Position numbers and translations under genes: made by a program. From WHSW01 sp963781265 (GTDB lineage Bacteria > Actinomycetota > Thermoleophilia > Solirubrobacterales > 70-9), in assembly GCA_963781265.1 (NCBI GenBank), contig CAWAFH010000012.1, positions 1 through 64,000 on the forward strand: a stretch of 64,000 bases of DNA. The letters run 5' to 3'. The notes below the pieces were generated by a model. It was not told the DNA's origin. It made no database searches and saw only the letters and a program-made list of their open reading frames with translations. Below, piece after piece: positions 17,050-25,117 of this stretch (within the stretch, counting starts at the first letter, position 1; each line of letters begins with the position of its first letter).

Positions 17050-18726
17050 TCAGAACAGGCCGACCGTCCGGCCCTCGGCGTTGATGTCGACTTCGAAGGC
17101 GGCCGCGGTCTTGCCGAGCCCGGGCATCTGTTGAATCTCGCCGCAGAGCGGCACCAGCCAGCCGGCGCCCGTGTAGGCGCGCACGTCGCGGACCGGGAGC
17201 TGGAAGCCGGTGGGCGCGCCGATCAGCTCTGGCTCAGCCGAGAGCGACAGTGGAGTCTTCGCCATGCACACGGGCAGCTCGGCCAGGCCCTGGGCGGAGA
17301 ACTGGTCGATCTTGTGCTCGGCTTCGAGGTAGTAGAGGACCCCGTCGGCGCCGTAGACGCGCTCGGCGATCGTCTCGATCTTCTCCTTGGTCGTGGACCC
17401 GCCGTCGTAGAGGAAGCGGAACTCGTTCGGCTCGTCGCAGGCCGCGACGACGGACTCGGCCAGGTCCGCGACTCCCTTGCCGCCCTGGGCGAACCCGTCG
17501 CTCACGGCGGCGGCGAACGCGCCGGCCTCGGTCGCAAGCCTCGCCACGAGCTCGACCTCCTCGTCCGTGTCCTCGGGGCGCCGGTTGACCGCGACGACGG
17601 CCGGGAGCCCGAACTCGCGGACGATGCCGAGGTGGCGGACGAGGTTCGCGATCCCAGACTCGATCGCCGCGAGCCGCTGCGCCTTGCTCGGCTCTGAGTC
17701 AGCGTCGAGACCGCCGTGGTGCTTGAGCGCCCGCACCGTGGCGACGACGACGATCGCGTCCGGAGCGATGTTCCCGGTCCGGCAGACGATGTCGATGAAC
17801 TTCTCCATCCCCATGTCGGAGCCGAACCCCGCCTCGGTGATCACGTACTCGCCGAGCTTCAGGCCGAGCAGGTCGGCGATCAGCGACGAGTTTCCGTGCG
17901 CGATGTTGGCGAACGGGCCGGCGTGCATCAGGCACGGCTGCCCCTCGAGCGTCTGGATCAGGTTCGGCTTGATCGCGTCCTTGAGCAGCACGGTCATCGC
18001 CCCGGCGGCGCCGAGGTCCTCGGCGGTCACCGGATCGCCCCCGAGGGTGTAGGCGGCCGTGATCCGGCCGAGCCGCTGCCGCAGGTCCTGGAGGTCGCGG
18101 GCGACGGCAAGGATCGCCATTACCTCCGAGGCGGCGGTGATATCGAAGCCGCTCTCGCGCGGGTAGCCGTTGGCCTTGCCGCCGAGCCCGAGCGCGACCT
18201 GGCGCAGGGCCCGATCGTTCATGTCAACGGCCCGCTTCCACGTCACGCGCAGCGCGTCGATGCGGTGCGGGTTGCCGTGCAGGATCGACGCGTCGAGGAT
18301 CGCCGCGAGCAGGTTGTTCGCGGCGCCGATCGCGTGGATGTCGCCGGTGAAGTGAAGGTTGAGGTCCTCCATCGGCACGACCTGGGCCAACCCGCCCCCG
18401 GCCGCGCCGCCCTTCATCCCGAACACCGGGCCGACCGACGGCTCGCGGAGGCAGAGGACGGGGCTGCGGCCGATGTAGCCCATGCCCTCGGTGAGCCCGA
18501 CCGAGGTGGTCGTCTTGCCCTCTCCCGCCTTGGTCGGCGTCATCCCGGTGACGCAGACGAGCTTGCCGTCCGGCCGGTCGGCGAGGCGGTCCAGGGCCGA
18601 GAGCGAGATCTTGCCCTTGTAGCGGCCGTAGGGCTCGATCTCCTCGGGCTCGAGATCCAGCCGAGCGCCGATCTCGTCGATCGGCAGCAGCGTCGCCTCC
18701 TGGGCGATCTCGAGGCTGTCCTTCAT
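17050..18726 (-). CDS. fhs: Formate--tetrahydrofolate ligase
   Basis: A 559-aa enzyme of standard length. It interconverts 10-formyl-THF, ADP and phosphate with formate, THF and ATP. The P-loop is TPTKAGEGKTTTSVGL (about residues 62-77); REPSVGPVFGMKGGAAGGG and NLHFTGDIHAIGAANNLL are family signatures. ATG 18726 has a good GGAGGGAA site 8 nt before it. It is 20 nt after the dehydrogenase beta subunit gene, so in this operon it probably runs in the formate-releasing direction, disposing of methyl carbon with ATP gain. Confidence 0.96.
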   Translation of the reverse strand: MKDSLEIAQEATLLPIDEIGARLDLEPEEIEPYGRYKGKISLSALDRLADRPDGKLVCVTGMTPTKAGEGKTTTSVGLTEGMGYIGRSPVLCLREPSVGPVFGMKGGAAGGGLAQVVPMEDLNLHFTGDIHAIGAANNLLAAILDASILHGNPHRIDALRVTWKRAVDMNDRALRQVALGLGGKANGYPRESGFDITAASEVMAILAVARDLQDLRQRLGRITAAYTLGGDPVTAEDLGAAGAMTVLLKDAIKPNLIQTLEGQPCLMHAGPFANIAHGNSSLIADLLGLKLGEYVITEAGFGSDMGMEKFIDIVCRTGNIAPDAIVVVATVRALKHHGGLDADSEPSKAQRLAAIESGIANLVRHLGIVREFGLPAVVAVNRRPEDTDEEVELVARLATEAGAFAAAVSDGFAQGGKGVADLAESVVAACDEPNEFRFLYDGGSTTKEKIETIAERVYGADGVLYYLEAEHKIDQFSAQGLAELPVCMAKTPLSLSAEPELIGAPTGFQLPVRDVRAYTGAGWLVPLCGEIQQMPGLGKTAAAFEVDINAEGRTVGLF

Positions 18727-18746
18727 GTCTGACTTCCCTCCGTTGA

Positions 18747-19964
18747 TCAGTGTGAGACGGCCGCCGCGCCGAGCTCGGAGACGAGGCGGTCGCGATAGAA
18801 GCGCTCGAGCGCGAAGGGCTCGATCAGCTCCGGGGTGGTTCCGGTGGCGGTCAGCTCCGCGAGCGTCGTGCCGACGATCGGCGCTGCCTTGAATCCGTAG
18901 GTGCCCCAGCCGGCGCTGAGCAGCAGGCCGTCGACCTCCGTGACGCCGAGGATCGGGCTGAAGTCGGGGCTGATGTCGCACAGGCCGGCCCAGCTCCGCA
19001 GGATTCGCGACCGCTCCAGCTGCGGGAACAGCTCGAGCGTGTGGCGCGATGACTCCTGGATGAAGTTGAGCGTGCCCTGCTGCCGGTACGTCGTCCAGGG
19101 CTCGATCTCGGCGCCGACCAAGAACTCGCCGCGATCGGTCTGGGAGATGTAGACGTGCATCTGCGACGAGACGATCACCACGTCGAGCAGCGGCTTCAGC
19201 GGCTCGGTCACGAAGGCCTGCAGGATGTGGGTGGTGATCGGCAGCTCGATGCCGGCCATCGCGGCGATCGTCGAGCTCCAGCCCGCGGTCGCGCTGATCA
19301 CGTGCCCGGCGCCGATCGTGCGGCCGTCGCGCAGTGCCACCCCCGTCGCCCGGCCGTTCGACCGCTCGATCCCGGTGACCTCGGTATACGGATGGATCTC
19401 GGCGCCGGCCGCGTCGGCGGCGCGGGCGAAGCCCCAGACCACGGCGTCATGGCGGATGATCCCGCCGGGCGGGTGATAGAGAGCTCCCATGACCGGATAG
19501 ATGGCGTCGGCAGCGAGGGACATCGCCGGCGCCAGGCGCCCGACCTCGTCCGGGCCGATGACGCGGGAGTCGATTCCGCAGAGCCGGTTGACCTCCGCGC
19601 GCTCGGTCATCACGAACATCGCCCGGTCGGTGTGCGCGAGCGTCAGGTGCCCCTGCTGGGAGAAGAGCAGGTTGAAGCCGAGCTCCGCCGACAGCCGTGC
19701 GTAGAGCTTGACCGAGGCGTCGTAGAAGCGGGCGCCCTCGGGGGTCTTGTAGTTGGAGCGCAGAATCGTCGTGTTGCGGCCGGCCGCGCCGGAGCCGATG
19801 TAGTTCTGCTCGAGCACGCAGACGTCCGTGATCCCGTGATTGCGAGCGAGGTAGTAAGCGGTCGCGAGGCCGTGGGAGCCGCCGCCGATGATCACGACGT
19901 CGTAGCGGTCCCGCAGCTCGCCGCGCGGCCGCCACATCCGGCGCTTGCGGAACAGGTCACGCAT
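18747..19964 (-). CDS. soxB: Sarcosine oxidase beta subunit / N-methylglutamate dehydrogenase subunit A
   Basis: A 405-aa flavoprotein with FAD fold YDVVIIGGGSHGLATAYYLA (about residues 23-45), GSGAAGRNTTILRSNY and the closing segment DGLLLSAGWGTYGFKAAP. These match SoxB/MgdA, the subunit holding the amine-oxidising flavin of the four-subunit enzyme. It overlaps the gamma subunit gene by 8 nt and is followed by fhs at 20 nt. With two mgs-like sets alongside, N-methylglutamate is as likely a substrate as sarcosine; sequence alone does not separate the two enzymes. Confidence 0.9.
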   Translation of the reverse strand: MRDLFRKRRMWRPRGELRDRYDVVIIGGGSHGLATAYYLARNHGITDVCVLEQNYIGSGAAGRNTTILRSNYKTPEGARFYDASVKLYARLSAELGFNLLFSQQGHLTLAHTDRAMFVMTERAEVNRLCGIDSRVIGPDEVGRLAPAMSLAADAIYPVMGALYHPPGGIIRHDAVVWGFARAADAAGAEIHPYTEVTGIERSNGRATGVALRDGRTIGAGHVISATAGWSSTIAAMAGIELPITTHILQAFVTEPLKPLLDVVIVSSQMHVYISQTDRGEFLVGAEIEPWTTYRQQGTLNFIQESSRHTLELFPQLERSRILRSWAGLCDISPDFSPILGVTEVDGLLLSAGWGTYGFKAAPIVGTTLAELTATGTTPELIEPFALERFYRDRLVSELGAAAVSH

Positions 19965-20679
19965 GGTCGAGCGCCTCGGTCCCGACCGCCCGTCCGCCGA
20001 GCGCCTCGGCAGCGTCGGTGAACACCGTCCACACGTAGTTCGCGTACCCGGCGCCGAACATGTGGAGGAAGCGGTCGCCGCGCTCGCGCAGGATCATGCC
20101 GGGCACCCGCGCCACCGAGACCGGCGCGAACGCCGCCTCCGCGAACCGTTGCGGGCGCAGGTCGAGCGCCGTCGCCCGGGCGAAGGTCTCCCGTGCGTGT
20201 GGCCCGACGACCGCGTTCGAGGACAGAGTCGTGGTCAGCTCGAGCACGGAGACGAACCCCGGCCGCCGATCGGCCGCCGCCTCGAGCGCGTCCCGGACGG
20301 TGCCGGTGGACTCGGGCGGGGTGACCGCCAGCACGCGGTCGGGGCTGATCGGGCACCACCAGGTCCCGTCGGCCTGTGCGGCCTGCCCGGGGGTCAGCCG
20401 GGCGCCGCCGGCGAGCTCGGCGACGATCGCGGCGACGTTGTCGGGGTCCCCCTGGAGCTCGAGCTTGCCCAGGAAGGAGACATCGGCGACCCCGACCGAG
20501 CGCCGGCAGACGTCGGCTTCCGCTCCGTTCGCCCCGTAGCCGGCCACGGCGCGCCAGCCGGCCCGAGTCGCGATCCGCGCGCCGGCGCGGCGATGAACCC
20601 ACTCGATCGGGCTCCGCGCCACGGGTACCTCGCCGTCGAGGGCCACCGTGGCGTCCGCGGCGAGGAACTCGAATTTCAT
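19957..20679 (-). CDS. soxG: Sarcosine oxidase gamma subunit / N-methylglutamate dehydrogenase subunit D
   Basis: A 240-aa subunit of the heterotetrameric enzyme with a GcvT/YgfZ-like fold. Recognisable parts are RRSVGVADVSFLGKLELQG and the end RERGDRFLHMFGAGYANYVW. It has no catalytic residues of its own; in the family it packs against the alpha subunit's folate domain. ATG 20679 overlaps the alpha stop by 4 nt; its end overlaps soxB by 8 nt, giving fixed stoichiometry. Confidence 0.88.
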   Translation of the reverse strand: MKFEFLAADATVALDGEVPVARSPIEWVHRRAGARIATRAGWRAVAGYGANGAEADVCRRSVGVADVSFLGKLELQGDPDNVAAIVAELAGGARLTPGQAAQADGTWWCPISPDRVLAVTPPESTGTVRDALEAAADRRPGFVSVLELTTTLSSNAVVGPHARETFARATALDLRPQRFAEAAFAPVSVARVPGMILRERGDRFLHMFGAGYANYVWTVFTDAAEALGGRAVGTEALDHA

Positions 20680-23558
20680 CCGCGCAGCCGCTCCTGGTCG
20701 GGGTCGTAGAAGGGCGCCGTCTGCACGGTCGCGGTGAGGCGCCGCCCGTCGTCGGCGAGCGTGATTGCGCTGCCGTCCTCCGCCATGTCCGCGGGCACCC
20801 ACACCATCCCGATCGTCCGTGACAGCAGTGGTGAGAAGCGCGACGACGTCACCCGACCCACCGGCTTGCCGTCGGCCAGCACCGCGGCGCCCTCTGCCGG
20901 CACCGCACCGTCGGCGACGGTGAATCCCACGAGCATGTTCTCGTTGCCCCGCTCGCTCACCGCCTCCAGGGCCCAGCGGCCGATGAAGTCCTCCTCCTTG
21001 TCGAACTTGACGATCCAGGGCATCGCCGCCTCGAGCGGGTTCGACTCTGCGTCGGTGTCCTGGCCGACCAGGATGTGGAGCTTCTGAAGCCGCAGCACGC
21101 GCTGGGGCTCGAGCCCGAACGGCCTGATCCCGTGCGGCTCGCCGGCCGCCATCGTCGCGTCCCACAGGTGCTCGGCGAGGGCAGCCGGGCAGTGCAGCTC
21201 GTAGCCGAGCTCGCCGACGAAGCCGATCCGCAGCAACAGGCAGGGAACTCCGCCGACGCGGGCTCGCTTGCCGTCGAGGTAGGCGAACGATTCGTTCGAG
21301 CAGTCCAGATCGGTGAGCCCGGTCAAGATCTCGCGCGCCCGCGGGCCGGCGAGGTTGAAGGCGGACAGACCCTGGCTGACATCGGTCAGGTGCACGTCCA
21401 TGTCCCACTCGGCCAGCCACCACGCGAACCAGCTCTCGACGGCGTCGGCACCGCTCGAAGTCGTGGTCACGTAGAAGGACTCGTCGTCGAGGCGGCAGAT
21501 CGTCCCGTCGTCGGTGATCCGCCCGGCGTCGTCGCCCAGGACCCCGTAGCGGATCCGACCCGGCTTCAGGTTGTCGAAGCGGTTCGGGTACAGGCGGTTG
21601 AGGAAGGCGCCGGCGTCCGGCCCGCCGACGATCAGCTTGCCGAGCGTCGAGACGTCGATCAGCCCGGCGCCCTGGTGGACCGCCATCGTCTCGCCCTCGG
21701 GATCGCCGTAGTCGTAGGGCCGGCGCCAGTCGCCGGCCCACAGGACGTTGCCGCCGAGCTCCTGGTGACGCCCGTGGACCGCGGACCGCTTCGCGGGCTC
21801 GAACGGGCGTCCCGCCAGCGCGCCCATCGGGACCGCCGACCACGGCGGCCTCGCGGTCGTCATGCCCACTTCGGCGACGTCCGTGCCGGTGTCTGCGGCG
21901 GTCTGCCGGATCGCCGCGAGCTGGCACATGCGGCCCTGGCACGGGCCCATCGTCGCCGTCGTGTAGCGCTTGAGCAGCTCGAGCGAGTCGAAGCCCTCGT
22001 CGATCGAGTAGCTGATGTCCTTGGTCGTGACGTCCTCGCAGAGGCACGCGAAGCACTTCTGACTGCGTCCGCGCTCGGTCCCGGCGGGGGCCGGGACGAC
22101 CTCGATGGAGGACTCGGCGCCCTCGGCCAGGGCGTGGCGTTCGGACTCGAGTCGTGACCGGTCGGCCGCCTCGCCGAGTTCGAGCGAGAGCGCCGCCTCC
22201 GCTCCCGCGACCGCGCCGGAGAGCTCGGCCTGGCCGCGGGACGCGTGGCCGGTCACGGCTCCGGCGGCGTAGATCCCGGCCGGCATGGCTTCCGGGACGT
22301 AGGCGCCCGCGGACGCGTCCCAGCGCGCCTTGCCGCCGGCCTGCAGCAGCAGCGAGGTCGCGGGAACCGTGCCGCCGGAGACGGCGACCAGGTCGCAGGC
22401 CAGATCGCGCTCGGTGTCGGCGAGCGCGCGGCCGTCCCGGTCGAGCTCCGCGACGACCGCTCCGGTCACCCGCCGGCGCCCCACGGCGCGGACCACGGTG
22501 CTGCCCCGTATGAGTGGGATGCGTGCCGCCTCGAGCCGCGCGAGCAGATCCCGGCTCGCACCGCTGGAGCGCGAGTCGGCGACGGCGACGATCTCGACCC
22601 CGGCGTCGTGGAGCGCAAGGGCCGACTCCAGACCCCGGTCGGCCGTCGTTGCGACGACGGCCGATCTGCCCGGACGGACCCCGTAGAGCGAGGCGAGTCG
22701 CTGCGCGCCCGAGCACAACATCACCCCGGGCAGATCGTTGCCCTCGAACATCAGCGGCTGCTCGATCGAGCCAGTGGCCGCGATGTGGCGCTCGGCTCGG
22801 ATCTGGTGCAGCGTGCTCTGCGTCCAGACGGGCACGATGCCGTCGAAGTAGCCGAGCGCTGCGGCCGGCGCCAGCACCTCGACCCCGGCGGCGCGAACGC
22901 GCTGCGCCAGCTCGTCGACCGGGTCGGGGCCATCGCCGAGCAGCGCGGTCCCGCCGAGCTCCGGACCGTCGTCGGCGAGCACCACGTCGGCCCCCAGCTC
23001 GGCGGCGCGCAGCGCGGCGCTCATGCCGGCGACGCCGCCGCCGATCACGAGCACGTCCGCATGGCGACGCCGGTACTCGGTGCGCCACTCGCGGTGCTTC
23101 TGGCGGCGGGCGAGCCTGCCCAGGCCGGCCGCGTTGCGGAGCACCTTCTCATAGAGCGGCCACAGGCGGCGAGGCCTGATGAAGGTCTTGTAGTAGAAGC
23201 CCGGGGGGGTCAGGCGGCTGCCGAGGATGTCGGTCGCTCGCATGGCGTCGAAGCGCAGGGACGGCCTCGCGTTCATGTGCTCGACCTTCATTCCCTCCCG
23301 GACCGGCTCCGTGCAGGCGCGCACGCCGGGCCAGCCGTCCACGTCGACGAGGCAGTTCGGGCACTGGCCGGCGCAGCAGAACAGGCCGCGCGGGCGGTGG
23401 TACTTGAAGCTCCGCGAGAGGACCCGATGATCGGCCGCGTGCAGCGCCGAGCCGATCGTGTCGCCCGCGAACGCCTCGATCCGCTCGCCGTCGAAGGTGA
23501 ACGAGACGGTCCGTGCGCGGTCGATCCGCTCGCCGCGGCTGGGGGGGAGGCGGCTCAT
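20676..23558 (-). CDS. soxA: Sarcosine oxidase alpha subunit / N-methylglutamate dehydrogenase subunit C
   Basis: A 960-aa subunit. In order: an N-terminal 2Fe-2S-type domain (residues 10-100, CCAGQCPNCLVDVDG), an NAD/FAD-type fold from about 167 (DVLVIGGGVAGMSAALRA), a cysteine-rich segment at 502-545 (CFACLCEDV, then GPCQGRMCQL), and a C-terminal GCV_T folate domain (590-955). The last domain passes the oxidised methyl group to tetrahydrofolate as 5,10-methylene-THF. ATG 23558 overlaps soxD by 4 nt. Length and domain order equal known SoxA/MgdC. Confidence 0.95.
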   Translation of the reverse strand: MSRLPPSRGERIDRARTVSFTFDGERIEAFAGDTIGSALHAADHRVLSRSFKYHRPRGLFCCAGQCPNCLVDVDGWPGVRACTEPVREGMKVEHMNARPSLRFDAMRATDILGSRLTPPGFYYKTFIRPRRLWPLYEKVLRNAAGLGRLARRQKHREWRTEYRRRHADVLVIGGGVAGMSAALRAAELGADVVLADDGPELGGTALLGDGPDPVDELAQRVRAAGVEVLAPAAALGYFDGIVPVWTQSTLHQIRAERHIAATGSIEQPLMFEGNDLPGVMLCSGAQRLASLYGVRPGRSAVVATTADRGLESALALHDAGVEIVAVADSRSSGASRDLLARLEAARIPLIRGSTVVRAVGRRRVTGAVVAELDRDGRALADTERDLACDLVAVSGGTVPATSLLLQAGGKARWDASAGAYVPEAMPAGIYAAGAVTGHASRGQAELSGAVAGAEAALSLELGEAADRSRLESERHALAEGAESSIEVVPAPAGTERGRSQKCFACLCEDVTTKDISYSIDEGFDSLELLKRYTTATMGPCQGRMCQLAAIRQTAADTGTDVAEVGMTTARPPWSAVPMGALAGRPFEPAKRSAVHGRHQELGGNVLWAGDWRRPYDYGDPEGETMAVHQGAGLIDVSTLGKLIVGGPDAGAFLNRLYPNRFDNLKPGRIRYGVLGDDAGRITDDGTICRLDDESFYVTTTSSGADAVESWFAWWLAEWDMDVHLTDVSQGLSAFNLAGPRAREILTGLTDLDCSNESFAYLDGKRARVGGVPCLLLRIGFVGELGYELHCPAALAEHLWDATMAAGEPHGIRPFGLEPQRVLRLQKLHILVGQDTDAESNPLEAAMPWIVKFDKEEDFIGRWALEAVSERGNENMLVGFTVADGAVPAEGAAVLADGKPVGRVTSSRFSPLLSRTIGMVWVPADMAEDGSAITLADDGRRLTATVQTAPFYDPDQERLRG

Positions 23559-23809
23559 CGTCCGGGCAGGCCCACCCACCGGACCTCGTTGGTGGTCGTG
23601 TCGCGCTCGGCGAGAAACCACGCCCGGCATCCCGAGCGGTGATACCACCATTCCCGCTGCACGCCTGCCACGTTGCGGCGGAAGTAGTTGTAGGTGTTCA
23701 GCTCCCGCTCGGAAGGCTTCGTCGCCGGTCGCGGGACGACCTCACCGCCGTAGGCGAAGTCGGTGACCTCGCGTGAACCACAGTTTGGACAGGTGAGCAG
23801 AAACGACAT
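23555..23809 (-). CDS. soxD: Sarcosine oxidase delta subunit / N-methylglutamate dehydrogenase subunit B
   Basis: An 84-aa zinc subunit, the first gene of the minus-strand operon. Cys7 and Cys10 (CPNCG) with His57 and Cys61 (YHRSGC) form the expected zinc site. The family core YFRRNVAGVQREWWYHRSG is intact. ATG 23809 is chosen; an upstream in-frame ATG at 23839 would add ten basic residues. No Shine-Dalgarno site is evident, and the candidate operator lies 34 nt upstream, so a short leader is likely. Confidence 0.93.
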   Translation of the reverse strand: MSFLLTCPNCGSREVTDFAYGGEVVPRPATKPSERELNTYNYFRRNVAGVQREWWYHRSGCRAWFLAERDTTTNEVRWVGLPGR

Positions 23810-23843
23810 TTGCCGAGCCCGAAGCCGGACTCCGGGCACAGAC

Positions 23844-23862
23844 TAGACAAATTGGTACAAAG
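23844..23862 (-). promoter_or_regulatory. Candidate operator, copy 2, in the soxD/DUF1059 divergent region
   Basis: On the minus strand this reads CTTTGTACCAATTTGTCTA, with TTTGT half-sites exactly 10 bp apart and 16 of 19 bases shared with 7993-8011. It is the only AT-rich block in the 67-bp gap between soxD and the DUF1059 gene, so one site could serve both directions. It lies 34 nt from the soxD start and 14-17 nt from the DUF1059 start. Confidence 0.55.
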
Positions 23863-23879
23863 ACGCAAGACTGCCGGTG

Positions 23880-24059
23880 ATGACGCTCGCATACCGTTGC
23901 CTAGATGCCGGCTGCGACGTCGAGATCCGGGCGGCCGACGAGCGGGCGCTGATCGAGGCCGTGCAGGCGCATGTGGCCGAGGCGCACGACAGCTTCGAGC
24001 TCGAGGAGGTGATCGTCGACATGGCGACGGAGGTCGAGACCCGAGAGGACCGGCGGTGA
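23880..24059 (+). CDS. DUF1059-family small protein
   Basis: A 59-aa protein matching the DUF1059 pattern: a short Cys-containing start (LAYRCLDAGCDVEIRA), then a helix with His residues (ALIEAVQAHVAEAHDSFELE). ATG 23880 is used; GTG 23877 is directly adjacent. The stop overlaps the R2lox-like gene (GTGA), so the two are coupled. Function unknown in the family; the Cys and His residues may bind a metal. Confidence 0.75.
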   Translation: MTLAYRCLDAGCDVEIRAADERALIEAVQAHVAEAHDSFELEEVIVDMATEVETREDRR

Positions 24060-25027
24060 GCGGCGCCGCGAGCGACCTGGACCCGGATGTCCTGGCCCGC
24101 TTCCACTTCACGCGCGAGATGGTCGAGGGCCCCGTTTACCGCAAGTACAAGTTCGCGATCAATCGGGTGTGGAACGTGGACGACCTGGATTTCACCCAGG
24201 ACGCCGCCGACTGGCAGCGGATCGACGACGACCAGCGCCGCGGGCTGCTCGGCGTCACGATCCGCTTCCTGGCCGGCGAGCAGGCGGTCACCGACCAGCT
24301 GGTCCCGATGATCGCCGCCTCGCACGCGCTCGGCCGCTTCGACTGGGTCACGTACCTCGCGACGTTCCTCATGGAGGAGGCCAAGCACGCCGAGTTCTTC
24401 ATGCGCTGGCACGACGAGGTGGTCGGCGTCCTCGAGCCCGAGGAGGTGGCGCGGCACTTCCTGGTCCGCGGCAAGACTGTCGACCCCAGCGGCCGGTTCG
24501 AGGTCCGCGACGTGCTTCACGAGGCGCTGCCCGAGTACGGCGGCGAGCTGCTGCGCGCCGCGATCGACGGCGACCGCGATGAGATCGAGCGTGCGTTCGT
24601 CCGCTTCTCGGCCGCCTACAACGGCTTCGTGGAGGGCGTGCTCACCATGCCCTCGTACGAGATCGTGATCGACACGACCAACCTGTGGGACGCCTTTCCC
24701 GGCCTGCGACAGGGGTTCAAGCAGATCCTCATGGACGAGGGCCGCCACATCACGTTCGGGACCCAGGCCTGTCGGATCCTGATCGAGCGTCACCCCGAGT
24801 ACGAGGCGCTCGTGCACGAGGTCTTCGACCGCTACCGCGGCAACCTGGTGGGCCTCGTCGAATACCAGAAGGCGGTGCCCGGGCTGGAGGTCGACAAGTA
24901 CCAGCGACAGAAGGTCCGCCACTACCGCAACCGTTGCCGCGAGATGGGCATCACCGCCGACGCGGAGCTGATCGAGCAGATTCTCGACCCCGAAATCGAC
25001 TTCGTGGTCGGGGTCGAGGCGGGGTAG
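24056..25027 (+). CDS. R2-like ligand-binding oxidase (R2lox-like di-metal protein)
   Basis: A 323-aa ferritin-like protein of the ribonucleotide reductase R2 superfamily. Predicted metal ligands are Glu75 (LAGEQAV), Glu108 and His111 (MEEAKHAEFF), Glu193 (YNGFVEG), Glu228 and His231 (DEGRHI). The first ligand is Glu rather than Asp, position H+4 is Phe rather than the radical Tyr, and Val78 and Tyr188 stand where R2lox makes its Val-Tyr ether crosslink. These favour R2lox over true R2, and no large RNR subunit is nearby. The spacing from Glu108 to Glu193 (85 residues) is longer than I recall for R2lox. It opens module B, next to amine genes; an oxidative role there is inference. Confidence 0.82.
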   Translation: MSGAASDLDPDVLARFHFTREMVEGPVYRKYKFAINRVWNVDDLDFTQDAADWQRIDDDQRRGLLGVTIRFLAGEQAVTDQLVPMIAASHALGRFDWVTYLATFLMEEAKHAEFFMRWHDEVVGVLEPEEVARHFLVRGKTVDPSGRFEVRDVLHEALPEYGGELLRAAIDGDRDEIERAFVRFSAAYNGFVEGVLTMPSYEIVIDTTNLWDAFPGLRQGFKQILMDEGRHITFGTQACRILIERHPEYEALVHEVFDRYRGNLVGLVEYQKAVPGLEVDKYQRQKVRHYRNRCREMGITADAELIEQILDPEIDFVVGVEAG

Positions 25028-25040
25028 CTGTGTGAACTCA

Positions 25041-25101
25041 CCACATATGACCCTTGAGAATCCTGGCCTGCGTGTCCATTGCCCGGGCCGCGCATATGTG
25101 G
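25041..25101. promoter_or_regulatory. Inverted CCACATATG / CATATGTGG pair before gmaS-like gene
   Basis: CCACATATG (25041-25049) and CATATGTGG (25093-25101) are exact 9-bp inverted copies, 43 nt apart, inside the 87-nt gap between the R2lox-like gene and the second ligase. Each copy is also nearly self-palindromic (CATATG core). They may be paired binding sites for a dimeric regulator, giving module B its own control after the R2lox gene. Confidence 0.4.
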
Positions 25102-25117
25102 CATACCTCCAGGTATG
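25102..25117. promoter_or_regulatory. Inverted repeat CATACCT-CC-AGGTATG over the gmaS start codon
   Basis: Seven-base arms separated by two bases; the last three bases are the ATG of the second ligase. In RNA it would form a tight hairpin sequestering the start; in DNA it could be an operator. No Shine-Dalgarno sequence is visible outside it, so it bears on how this gene starts. Confidence 0.35.

Noticed and set aside
18747..23809. Firm choice between sarcosine oxidase and N-methylglutamate dehydrogenase
   Set aside because: Subunit make-up is shared by both enzymes; only the mgs neighbours favour the latter, so both names are kept.
24056..25027. Ribonucleotide reductase beta subunit
   Set aside because: First metal ligand is Glu, the radical Tyr position is Phe, the Val/Tyr pair of R2lox is present, and no large subunit gene is nearby.
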